A DNA stretch of 6,332 nt, from assembly GCA_947483545.1 (NCBI GenBank), contig CANKNP010000297.1, positions 1-6,332 of the forward strand, written 5' to 3'. Position numbers and translations under genes: made by a program. The notes below the pieces were generated by a model, which saw only the letters and a program-made list of their open reading frames with translations, did no database searches and was not told the DNA's origin. Positions 1-5,551 of this stretch are shown piece by piece; positions within the stretch are counted from its first letter, which is position 1, and each line of letters opens with the position of its first letter. The DNA comes from Deltaproteobacteria bacterium (GTDB lineage: Bacteria; Myxococcota; UBA796; SXON01).

Positions 1-22
1 CAGCGCCCGGGCTGGCCCGCCG
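1..22. repeat. Left copy of a 22-bp imperfect direct repeat
   Basis: This stretch matches 205-226 at 21 of 22 bases; the first 18 are identical (CAGCGCCCGGGCTGGCCC). The copies are 204 bp apart. The right copy contains the 3' arm of the 147-223 hairpin, so the left edge may be the end of another copy of that hairpin lying outside the window. Only the edge is visible, so a tandem arrangement is inferred. Confidence 0.6.
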
Positions 23-67
23 ATCCGCGCGCTCGGCGAACCTCGCTCGCGGCTCGGCGGTCTCTTT

Positions 68-141
68 GCACCGTTCCTACCGGTGGAATGCGACGGTCCG
101 GCGAAGACGCCGGGCCCGCCGCCTTCCACCTGGAACGGTGC
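68..141. repeat. Long interrupted inverted repeat (hairpin A) upstream of glpK
   Basis: The outer arms GCACCGTTCC (68-77) and GGAACGGTGC (132-141) are perfect reverse complements. They continue, after a bulge (78-81 opposite 131), into GGTGGAA (82-88) paired with TTCCACC (124-130). Inside, 96-103 pairs with 108-115 (one G-T pair) around an AAGA loop. Together this gives a hairpin of about 74 bases with three helices stacked along one axis. There is no T tract after it, so it does not look like an ordinary intrinsic terminator. It could be a structured leader, a small RNA, or a dispersed palindromic repeat. The fold was done by eye. Confidence 0.6.
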
Positions 142-146
142 GGTCA

Positions 147-223
147 GGGGCCAGCCCGGCTCCAAGTCAAGCACTTCCAGGGACTTAGGACGGTGTTGTT
201 TGTCCAGCGCCCGGGCTGGCCCC
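147..223. repeat. Second inverted repeat (hairpin B) with branched interior
   Basis: GGGGCCAGCCCGG (147-159) and CCGGGCTGGCCCC (211-223) are perfect 13-bp reverse complements. They enclose 51 bases that are clearly less GC-rich than the surroundings. The interior can form a small helix between 164-168 (AAGTC) and 182-186 (GACTT), and another between 188-191 (GGAC) and 202-205 (GTCC). The whole could therefore be a multibranched RNA or a palindromic repeat element. It starts only five bases after hairpin A. The function is unknown. Confidence 0.55.
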
Positions 224-226
224 CCG
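205..226. repeat. Right copy of the 22-bp imperfect direct repeat
   Basis: This is the partner of the copy at the left edge of the window, with a single mismatch (C here for G at position 19 of the left copy). It overlaps the 3' arm of hairpin B. The 5' arm of hairpin B could therefore pair with either copy if both were on one transcript. Confidence 0.6.
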
Positions 227-239
227 CGGTTAGAACCGC
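226..239 (+). promoter_or_regulatory. Small hairpin just before the glpK ribosome binding site
   Basis: GCGGT (226-230) and ACCGC (235-239) form a 5-bp stem with a TAGA loop. It lies 12 bases before the GGAG at 252-255. The position suits a leader structure that could affect translation of glpK, but a stem this short is also expected by chance in GC-rich DNA. Confidence 0.3.
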
Positions 240-251
240 AGGGCAACCCCC

Positions 252-255
252 GGAG
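252..255 (+). promoter_or_regulatory. Ribosome binding site supporting the TTG start of glpK
   Basis: GGAG lies five bases before the TTG at 261. No ATG or GTG sits in a better place, and translation from the TTG gives the expected short N-terminus before the IDQGTTGSTA phosphate-binding motif. This is what decides the start. Confidence 0.6.
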
Positions 256-260
256 CGCCC

Positions 261-1745
261 TTGCCCACCCCCGACCTCATCCTCGCCATCGACCAGGGAA
301 CCACCGGCTCCACGGCGATGCTCATCGACCACGAGAGCCGAGTGGTCGCGAGCCATAACCAGGAATATCCAAACTATTTTCCTGCCCCAGGCCTGGTCGA
401 GCACGACCCCGAGGAGATCTGGGGGTCGGTCGGCGCGACCGTCGGCGCGGTGTTGTCGGGGGTCCACCCCTCGCGCATCGCGGCGATCGGCATCACAAAC
501 CAACGCGAGACGTCGTTGTTCTGGGACGCGAAGACGGGGAGAGCAGCCGGGCGGGCGCTCGTTTGGCAGGATCGGCGAACCGCCGCGAGGTGTGAGCAGC
601 TCCGGGCGGACGGCTGGGAGGACCGGGTACGGGCTCGCACGGGGTTGGTATTGGATCCATATTTCTCGGGGACCAAGGCCGAGTGGATGCTCCAGAACGT
701 CCAAGGCGTGCGGGAGGGCGCGACGTCTGGCGCGCTTCGCTACGGCACGATCGACAGCTTCGTCGCCTGGAAGCTGACAGGCAGGCACGTCACGGACCCG
801 TCCAACGCGAGCCGGACGCTGCTCTACGACATTCATCGGGGCGCGTGGGACGAAGAGTTGCTGGCGCTGTTCGGAGTGCCCGGGCCATGCCTCGCCGAAG
901 TGGTTGACAATGCAGGTTGTTTTGGCCATACGCGGGGGGTCGGGTTCCTGCCGGATGGCATCCCCGTGGCCGGTCTCGCGGGCGATCAACAATCCGCGCT
1001 CTTCGGCCAAGCCTGCTTCTCCCCGGGCGAGGCCAAATGCACCTATGGAACCGGCGCATTTCTGTTGATCAACACGGGCGAGAAGGCGGTCCCGTCCAAC
1101 ACCGGCCTGCTGACCACGATCGCGTGGCGCCTCGGGGGCAAGACCACCTACGCGCTCGAAGGCAGCGCGTTTGTCGCAGGAGCGGCGGTGCAATGGCTTC
1201 GAGATGGGCTCGGCATCATCCAGTCCTCCTCCGAGGTCGAGGCGCTCGCCCGCACCGTGGCGGACAACGGCGGAGTCAGCTTCGTGCCCGCGTTGGCGGG
1301 GTTGGGCGCACCCCACTGGCGGCCGGATGCGCGCGGGCTCTTGTGCGGTCTGACGCGCGGCAGCGGGCGGGGGCACATCGCCCGCGCCGTACTCGAGGGC
1401 ATCGCGCTCCAGATCACGGACATTTTGGGCGCGATGGACGCGGACAGTCGGGCGAATGGGGGCGGGTCCCTCGCGGCGCTCAAGGTGGACGGCGGGGCGT
1501 CCAAGAACGACCTGCTCATGGCGTTTCAGGCCGACGTGCTGGGCGTCCCCTGCGCGCGACCGAGGAACCTGGAGACCACCGCGATGGGTGCGGCGTATCT
1601 GGCCGGGCTGGGCGTCGGCTTCTGGGCGGGGCTCGACGACGTGCGCGCCGCCTGGGCAGAGGACCAAACGTACACGCCTGCGATGTCCGCGGAGGAGCGG
1701 AGCCTTCGCAAGCAGGTCTGGCGCGCGGCGGTCGCCCGCGCATGA
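261..1745 (+). CDS. glpK: Glycerol kinase
   Basis: Phosphorylates glycerol with ATP to sn-glycerol-3-phosphate in the cytoplasm, feeding glycerol catabolism and phospholipid synthesis. The 494 residues match the usual family length (about 500) and cover the whole FGGY fold. Visible motifs are the N-terminal phosphate loop IDQGTTGSTA (10-19), NQRETS with glycerol-contacting R82 and E83 (80-85), DPYFSGTKAEWML with Y134 (132-144), TDPSNASRT (178-186), AGDQQSALFGQ with the presumed catalytic base D242 (240-250), TYGTGAFLL (261-269), GLGAPHW (347-353), and the C-terminal FGGY signature around GGASKNDLLMAFQADVLGVP (411-430). The segment before AGDQQ (about 218-238) lacks the GGKGGT loop that binds fructose-1,6-bisphosphate in E. 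coli. It also lacks the YHF motif phosphorylated by HPr in Firmicutes, so neither control is expected. Starts at TTG with GGAG five bases upstream. No glpF or glpD is visible. The downstream gene overlaps by 4 bases. Confidence 0.97.
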   Translation: MPTPDLILAIDQGTTGSTAMLIDHESRVVASHNQEYPNYFPAPGLVEHDPEEIWGSVGATVGAVLSGVHPSRIAAIGITNQRETSLFWDAKTGRAAGRALVWQDRRTAARCEQLRADGWEDRVRARTGLVLDPYFSGTKAEWMLQNVQGVREGATSGALRYGTIDSFVAWKLTGRHVTDPSNASRTLLYDIHRGAWDEELLALFGVPGPCLAEVVDNAGCFGHTRGVGFLPDGIPVAGLAGDQQSALFGQACFSPGEAKCTYGTGAFLLINTGEKAVPSNTGLLTTIAWRLGGKTTYALEGSAFVAGAAVQWLRDGLGIIQSSSEVEALARTVADNGGVSFVPALAGLGAPHWRPDARGLLCGLTRGSGRGHIARAVLEGIALQITDILGAMDADSRANGGGSLAALKVDGGASKNDLLMAFQADVLGVPCARPRNLETTAMGAAYLAGLGVGFWAGLDDVRAAWAEDQTYTPAMSAEERSLRKQVWRAAVARA

Positions 1746-2395
1746 TGCTCCTCGCCATCGTCGCCTGGCTGGCACCCGCGGCTGCGTGCGACCTCGCGAC
1801 GAGCCTGGGCACGCTGGCCGCCACCGGCTCGAAGGAGGACTACCTTTGCATCGCGGGTGACCCTGGCGGGGCCGCCGCCCTCGCCGCGCTGTTGCGTCCC
1901 CCCCCGCTCCCCTCCCCCGCCGCGGCGACCCTCGCCCCCCCTCCCCCCACCGCCACGATCGCCCTGACCCCGGACGGCTCGGCACGTCACACCCGCGCGT
2001 TGACCCTCTGGCTGCTCGCCCGCGTGGACGACCCTTGGGATCCCGCCCTCGTTCGCTTGCTGTCCCCCGGCGACCGCCGACTGTTGAGCGACGGCGTCTA
2101 CGCTGCCCGCGGCCGTACCTCCCCCGCCCCCGAACACCACGCGATTTTTGAGAACCTGCCCTGGTACAAGCCAGACCCGAAGTTCACCAACGGCCGCTTG
2201 CACCCCGGCGATCTCGCCCAGATCGCGCTCGCCGACGACCCGCCCCCACCTCCCGTCCCCATCCCTGAAGCCCCCGCGGAGCGCGCGCCCCCACCAGCAA
2301 AGGCGGCCTACGGCTGCGCGTACGGACCTTTCGTTGGGGTCGCCGCGGCCCTCGCGCTCGTCGTGTTCGCGGCGCAGCGCTGGCGGCCGCGCTAG
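1742..2395 (+). CDS. Hypothetical exported or membrane-anchored Pro-rich protein
   Basis: I do not recognise a family. The start ATG overlaps the glpK stop (ATGA, 4 bases), which argues for translational coupling; there is no good Shine-Dalgarno of its own. The frame is open much further upstream (to about 917), but that part is antiparallel to no motif and lies inside glpK, and the overlap start gives a clear signal peptide. The 217 residues show a hydrophobic N-terminus (MMLLAIVAWLAPAAA, then C16), a short segment with a second cysteine (C36, possible disulfide with C16), a Pro/Ala linker (about 52-70), a probable helical domain (about 82-165, with TRALTLWLLARVDD and LSPGDRRLLSDGVYAARGR), a second Pro-rich linker (167-186) and a C-terminal transmembrane helix (about 195-211) ending in RWRPR. 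Expected topology is a periplasmic domain held by the C-terminal anchor. PAAAC is not a canonical lipobox. The role is unknown; co-transcription with glpK is the only context. Confidence 0.75.
   Translation: MMLLAIVAWLAPAAACDLATSLGTLAATGSKEDYLCIAGDPGGAAALAALLRPPPLPSPAAATLAPPPPTATIALTPDGSARHTRALTLWLLARVDDPWDPALVRLLSPGDRRLLSDGVYAARGRTSPAPEHHAIFENLPWYKPDPKFTNGRLHPGDLAQIALADDPPPPPVPIPEAPAERAPPPAKAAYGCAYGPFVGVAAALALVVFAAQRWRPR
1898..1948 (-). other. Cluster of C homopolymers (G-quadruplex-capable on minus strand)
   Basis: Within the first Pro-rich linker of the 1742-2395 gene there are five C runs: C8 (1898-1905), C4 (1909-1912), C5 (1914-1918), C7 (1935-1941) and C6 (1943-1948). On the minus strand these are G runs with short spacers, so a four-stranded G structure is possible on the transcribed template strand. 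The runs are also slippage-prone. They may simply reflect CCC/CCG proline codon use. Confidence 0.5.
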
Positions 2396-2466
2396 GGGTA
2401 TTCACGCCAACGGGATATAGCCCCGCTGCGCTTGTTGGCCTCCGTCGACTCCGCGAGGCCGCCCGC
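2396..2466 (+). promoter_or_regulatory. Intergenic gap with desaturase ribosome binding site
   Basis: This 71-base gap carries GAGG at 2455-2458, eight bases before the ATG at 2467, which is a good Shine-Dalgarno. An AT-rich patch GGGATATAG (2412-2420) could be a -10 element, but I see no matching -35 box. Whether the desaturase has its own promoter or is read through from glpK cannot be decided. Confidence 0.35.
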
Positions 2467-3834
2467 ATGACGCATCCCCCTCATAGCCCCGCGCGTCCCC
2501 CCGCACCGACCGTCGCCGACGGCCAACTTGATGCGTCGAAACTATGGCAGATTCACGGATGCTATTATGATCTGGAGCCGTTCCTGACCGAGCACCCCGG
2601 GGGGCGTCGGTTCTTGGAGCAGGTGCGCGGCATGGACTGCACGGCCGTGTTCGAGAGCACGCACCTGCACGACAAGATGCCCAAGGCGATGTTGAAGCGC
2701 TTTTACGTGGGGGAGGTCCCCGGCTATGCGCCGGCGTACACGTTCGAGCAGGACGGCTTCTACTTGACGTTGAAGCGGCGGGTGCAAGCGCACTTCCTCG
2801 CCGATGCGAAGGCGCGAGGCATCCCGCTGGCCGAGGCCCGCTTGGCCCACCACGGTACGCCCGCGTTCATCGGTCGCCTCGCGGGGTTCTGGGCGATCTG
2901 GCTGGCGCTGACCCTGGGCGCGCTGGTGGGTGGCTACTGGTGGTGCGCGTTGCCCTGGGGCGCGTTCGCGTTTGCGCTCGGGGGCTATGGGCACGAGGCG
3001 ATGCACGCGGGGGTGTTCAAGTCCGCGAGGGCCAACCGAGCGCTCGCACTGCTCACCCTCGACATGCAAGGGCTCTCCTCGTTCGTGTTCACGGCGATGC
3101 ATGTGCCGCTCCACCACGTTCACACCAACGTGCAGGGTTTGGATCCCGACATCGAGGTTCATTTCCCGCTCGTTCGGGAGCGCCCTGAGCAGCCACTGTA
3201 CTTTTTTCACCGGCTCCAACCCATTTACGCCTGGATTCTCTACCTGATCACCCTCCCGGTGCTTTGGGTCAACGACATCGTCGCCATCAGCATCGGCTGG
3301 TGGTTCGGCCCCTACGGCAAAATGCGGCGGCCCTACTTCGAGGAGACGGTGCTGTTCGCCCTCTCCAAGGTTTTTTCCTTCTCCGTTTTCTATGCTCTGC
3401 CCTTCCTGCTGCACCCCTGGCCGCAAGCGCTGACCATCGTGGCGCTCATGCTCGGCGGTGCCGGGCTCGCCGTGCAGGGCACGTTCGCGTTGAGCCACCA
3501 GAACGAGCTCGCTATGAACCTCGCGGGTCGCAAGACCACCCAGCCCGGGGACTGGGGCGCGTTGCAGGTCGAGACCACCGTCGATTTTCAGCACGGCCAC
3601 TGGCTCCCGACCACGCTTCTGGGTGGGCTTGGCTATCAGATGGAGCACCACCTTTTCCCGACCTTGAGCTACAGCCGGCTTCACGAGGTCGCGCCGATTG
3701 TACGCCAGACATGTGCCGAGTTCGACGTACCCTACTACTACTACGCGACCGCCTGGGACGGCGTGCGTGCCCACGCGCGGTTCCTGCTCCGCATGTCGCG
3801 CGCGGAACCAGGGCCGCAGATCGAACAAAACTGA
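2467..3834 (+). CDS. Cytochrome b5-fused front-end fatty acid desaturase
   Basis: Membrane di-iron enzyme that should place a cis double bond between an existing one and the carboxyl end of a long acyl chain, using electrons from its own cytochrome b5 domain. The 455 residues begin with the b5 domain (about 20-88): HPGG with heme ligand H43, the DCTAVF segment, and H66 as second ligand with the F-plus-4 spacing of desaturase b5 domains. The membrane part has hydrophobic segments near 134-175, 253-280 and 293-340 and three histidine boxes: HEAMH (176-180), HVPLHH followed by VHTN (212-221), and QMEHH (391-395). Gln in the third box marks front-end (delta-4/5/6/8) desaturases. The HxxxHH form of box two, the following GLDPDIE, and WGALQVETT (363-371) recall the fungal Mortierella-type delta-5 enzymes; that comparison is from memory. 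Start supported by GAGG at -8. The stop codon lies in a terminator stem. Substrate and regiospecificity are not readable from sequence. Confidence 0.96.
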   Translation: MTHPPHSPARPPAPTVADGQLDASKLWQIHGCYYDLEPFLTEHPGGRRFLEQVRGMDCTAVFESTHLHDKMPKAMLKRFYVGEVPGYAPAYTFEQDGFYLTLKRRVQAHFLADAKARGIPLAEARLAHHGTPAFIGRLAGFWAIWLALTLGALVGGYWWCALPWGAFAFALGGYGHEAMHAGVFKSARANRALALLTLDMQGLSSFVFTAMHVPLHHVHTNVQGLDPDIEVHFPLVRERPEQPLYFFHRLQPIYAWILYLITLPVLWVNDIVAISIGWWFGPYGKMRRPYFEETVLFALSKVFSFSVFYALPFLLHPWPQALTIVALMLGGAGLAVQGTFALSHQNELAMNLAGRKTTQPGDWGALQVETTVDFQHGHWLPTTLLGGLGYQMEHHLFPTLSYSRLHEVAPIVRQTCAEFDVPYYYYATAWDGVRAHARFLLRMSRAEPGPQIEQN

Positions 3835-3850
3835 GGGGCTCAGTTTTGTT
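3824..3850. terminator. Intrinsic terminator overlapping the desaturase stop codon
   Basis: AACAAAACTGAG (3824-3835) and CTCAGTTTTGTT (3839-3850) form a perfect 12-bp stem with a GGG loop. The lower arms are an A tract and a T tract, so the core CTGAG/CTCAG stem is followed by TTTTGTT in the forward direction and by an equivalent T tract on the other strand. This is the form of a bidirectional intrinsic terminator. The desaturase stop TGA (3832-3834) and its last residues are encoded inside the left arm. The GC core is short, so efficiency may be modest. Confidence 0.7.
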
Positions 3851-3898
3851 GCATTCCGAGGCCACAGCCCGGCGCGAAGAGTGAACGGATGCCCCAAG

Positions 3899-5548
3899 GT
3901 GCTACGATCCCCGCATCCCGGGTACCCGTTGCGCGCCGCCCTGCTGCTCCCACTCCTTTTGACCGCCTGCAGTGACGGCATCGCCATGTCCCTGCTGCCC
4001 GAGACCGGCGCGGTCGCCGCAGACCACGAGTCGGCCAGCCGAGCCGGCGCCCGGATGTTCGCGCTGGGCGGCAACGCTGTAGACGCCGCCGTGGCGGCCG
4101 CTTTGTCCTCCGGCGTTGTGCAGCCCGCCGGCTCTGGCCTTGGCGGAGGGGGTTTCGCCCTGGTCGTCCAGCCCACGGGGGAGACCACCTTCTTGGACTT
4201 TCGAGAGGTCGCCCCCGCCGCCGTGACCCCCGAGATGCTCTTGATCAAGGGGGCTTCCCGCACAGGGGGACTCGCCGTGGCAGTCCCCGCCGAGGGCATC
4301 GGCCTCGCCGACCTGCAAGCCCGCTTTGGCCGACTCCCCCACGCAACGGTCGTCGCCCCCGCTGTGGATCAGGCCTACTACGGGTTTGACGCCCAGGAGC
4401 ACCTGCTCTCAGCGCTCGCAGAGCACCCGACCATGGGCATGCTCTTCGCGAAGTCGAACGACGGCCTGTCCAAGCGGCCGGCGCTGATGAAGGCGCTCAA
4501 AGCCTGGGGTGAGACCGGCGGCCGGGCGTTCCGGGAAGGCTGGGTCGCCAAGGACTTCGTGGCGGCGACGACGGCGGCGGGGGGGGTCTTGTCCCTCGAT
4601 GACCTGCGCAACTACACCGTCGTCGAGCGTCAGGCGCTCCGCGGCGAGTGGCGCGGGTACACGGTGGTCACAGCCCCACCCCCCAGCTCAGGCGGCGTCG
4701 CCCTCCTCCAGATGTTGGCCGCGACCGAAGGGGTCTTTGGCCTCCCCTGCCGCGTCGAAGCTGCCAAGTTCGCTATGGCGGACCGCTCGACCTTCGGCGG
4801 TGATCCAGGGTTCGTGACCGTCAACACTGCCGCGCTCCTCGCGCCCGAGCGCATCGCGAGCATCCGGTCGGATTGCGGGTCCTCCACGTTCCCCCCCGAC
4901 CACTACGGCAAGGTCGCGACCGTCATCGACCACGGCACCATGCACGTGAGCGTCATCGACGGGCACGGCATGGCGGTCGCGCTCACGAGCACCATCAACA
5001 CGACGTTCGGCAGCGAGGTGATCACGCGTGGCTCCGGGATCGTGCTCAACAACCAGATGGACGACTTCACCACGCGGCCGGGCGAGCCCAACGCCTTCGG
5101 TCTCGTCCAAGGCGAGAACAACGCCGTGGGACCGGGGCGGCGTCCTTTGAGCAGCATGTCGCCCACCGTGGTGCTGGACGAGGCCGGCAAGCCGGTGCTC
5201 TCGCTGGGCGCCAGCGGCGGGCCGTTCATCATCACCGCCACCTACCAGGTGCTGGAGAGCGTGCTGTTGAGCGGCAAGTCGGTCCACGAGGCGGTGTCGG
5301 CGCCCCGCTGGCACCACCAATGGTTGCCGGACACCGTTATGGTCGAACCCGCCGAGACACGGAACGCCGAGTTCGCGGGGGCGGGGCATACGGTCACGCC
5401 CCTCGCCCGCCCGTTCAGCGCCGTGCAGGCGGTTCACGTGCGCGCGGAGGGCCTGCTCGACGCCGCGAGCGACCCGCGCAAGGGCGGCGAGGCCGTCATC
5501 GTCAAATCCCCAGGCGCGCCTCCTGAGGTGACCGAGCCGAGCCGGTAG
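3899..5548 (+). CDS. ggt: Gamma-glutamyltransferase (lipoprotein)
   Basis: Cleaves or transfers the gamma-glutamyl group of glutathione and related compounds outside the cytoplasm. Made as a precursor that cuts itself before a catalytic threonine, here T347 in DHGTMHVSVID. By E. coli numbering the other key residues are present: R102 (Arg114, in DFREVAP), N367 (Asn411, in TINTTFG), D389 (Asp433, in NNQMDDF), S418-S419 (Ser462-463, in RPLSSMSP) and the GG at 440-441. The lid loop (about 391-405) is present, with F400 where E. coli has Tyr444. The pre-cleavage large subunit is roughly 40 residues shorter than in E. coli; total length is 549. The N-terminus has R-rich residues, a hydrophobic stretch and the lipobox LTAC (21-24) with Ser at +2, predicting an outer-membrane lipoprotein, unlike the soluble periplasmic E. 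coli enzyme. GTG at 3899 was chosen because GGA at 3887-3889 is well spaced. GTG at 3881 and TTG at 3929 are alternatives; the frame itself is open back to 3698 inside the desaturase gene. Confidence 0.95.
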   Translation: MLRSPHPGYPLRAALLLPLLLTACSDGIAMSLLPETGAVAADHESASRAGARMFALGGNAVDAAVAAALSSGVVQPAGSGLGGGGFALVVQPTGETTFLDFREVAPAAVTPEMLLIKGASRTGGLAVAVPAEGIGLADLQARFGRLPHATVVAPAVDQAYYGFDAQEHLLSALAEHPTMGMLFAKSNDGLSKRPALMKALKAWGETGGRAFREGWVAKDFVAATTAAGGVLSLDDLRNYTVVERQALRGEWRGYTVVTAPPPSSGGVALLQMLAATEGVFGLPCRVEAAKFAMADRSTFGGDPGFVTVNTAALLAPERIASIRSDCGSSTFPPDHYGKVATVIDHGTMHVSVIDGHGMAVALTSTINTTFGSEVITRGSGIVLNNQMDDFTTRPGEPNAFGLVQGENNAVGPGRRPLSSMSPTVVLDEAGKPVLSLGASGGPFIITATYQVLESVLLSGKSVHEAVSAPRWHHQWLPDTVMVEPAETRNAEFAGAGHTVTPLARPFSAVQAVHVRAEGLLDAASDPRKGGEAVIVKSPGAPPEVTEPSR

Positions 5549-5551
5549 CTC

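Noticed and set aside
1..210. Minus-strand open reading through the repeat region, giving residues such as KSLEVLDLEPGWPL
   Set aside because: It has no start codon or ribosome binding site that I can place and no known family. A remnant or repeated coding segment is possible but cannot be supported.
60..260. Known riboswitch, tRNA or sigma-70 promoter before glpK
   Set aside because: I could not match a conserved riboswitch core or tRNA cloverleaf, and the TTG- and TAG-like hexamers are not at workable spacing.
88..777. Plus-strand open frame running from the hairpin region into glpK
   Set aside because: No ribosome binding site or recognisable protein features; most of it overlaps glpK in another frame and the rest is inverted repeats.
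917..1741. Upstream extension of the 1742-2395 gene within glpK
   Set aside because: The extension is low-complexity Arg/Gly-rich sequence in another frame of glpK, while the ATGA overlap start gives a proper signal peptide.
144..1985. 613-codon open frame on the minus strand opposite glpK
   Set aside because: It lies antisense to a clear glycerol kinase, its translation is dominated by Arg/Pro/Gly with no motif, and long shadow frames are expected at this GC content.
3698..3898. N-terminal extension of the gamma-glutamyltransferase to the ATG at 3698
   Set aside because: It would overlap the desaturase end and the terminator and would bury the lipoprotein signal about 90 residues inside the protein.
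2542..4299. 585-codon open frame on the minus strand opposite the desaturase and ggt
   Set aside because: It spans two confident genes and an intrinsic terminator on the other strand and shows no domain; a composition artefact.
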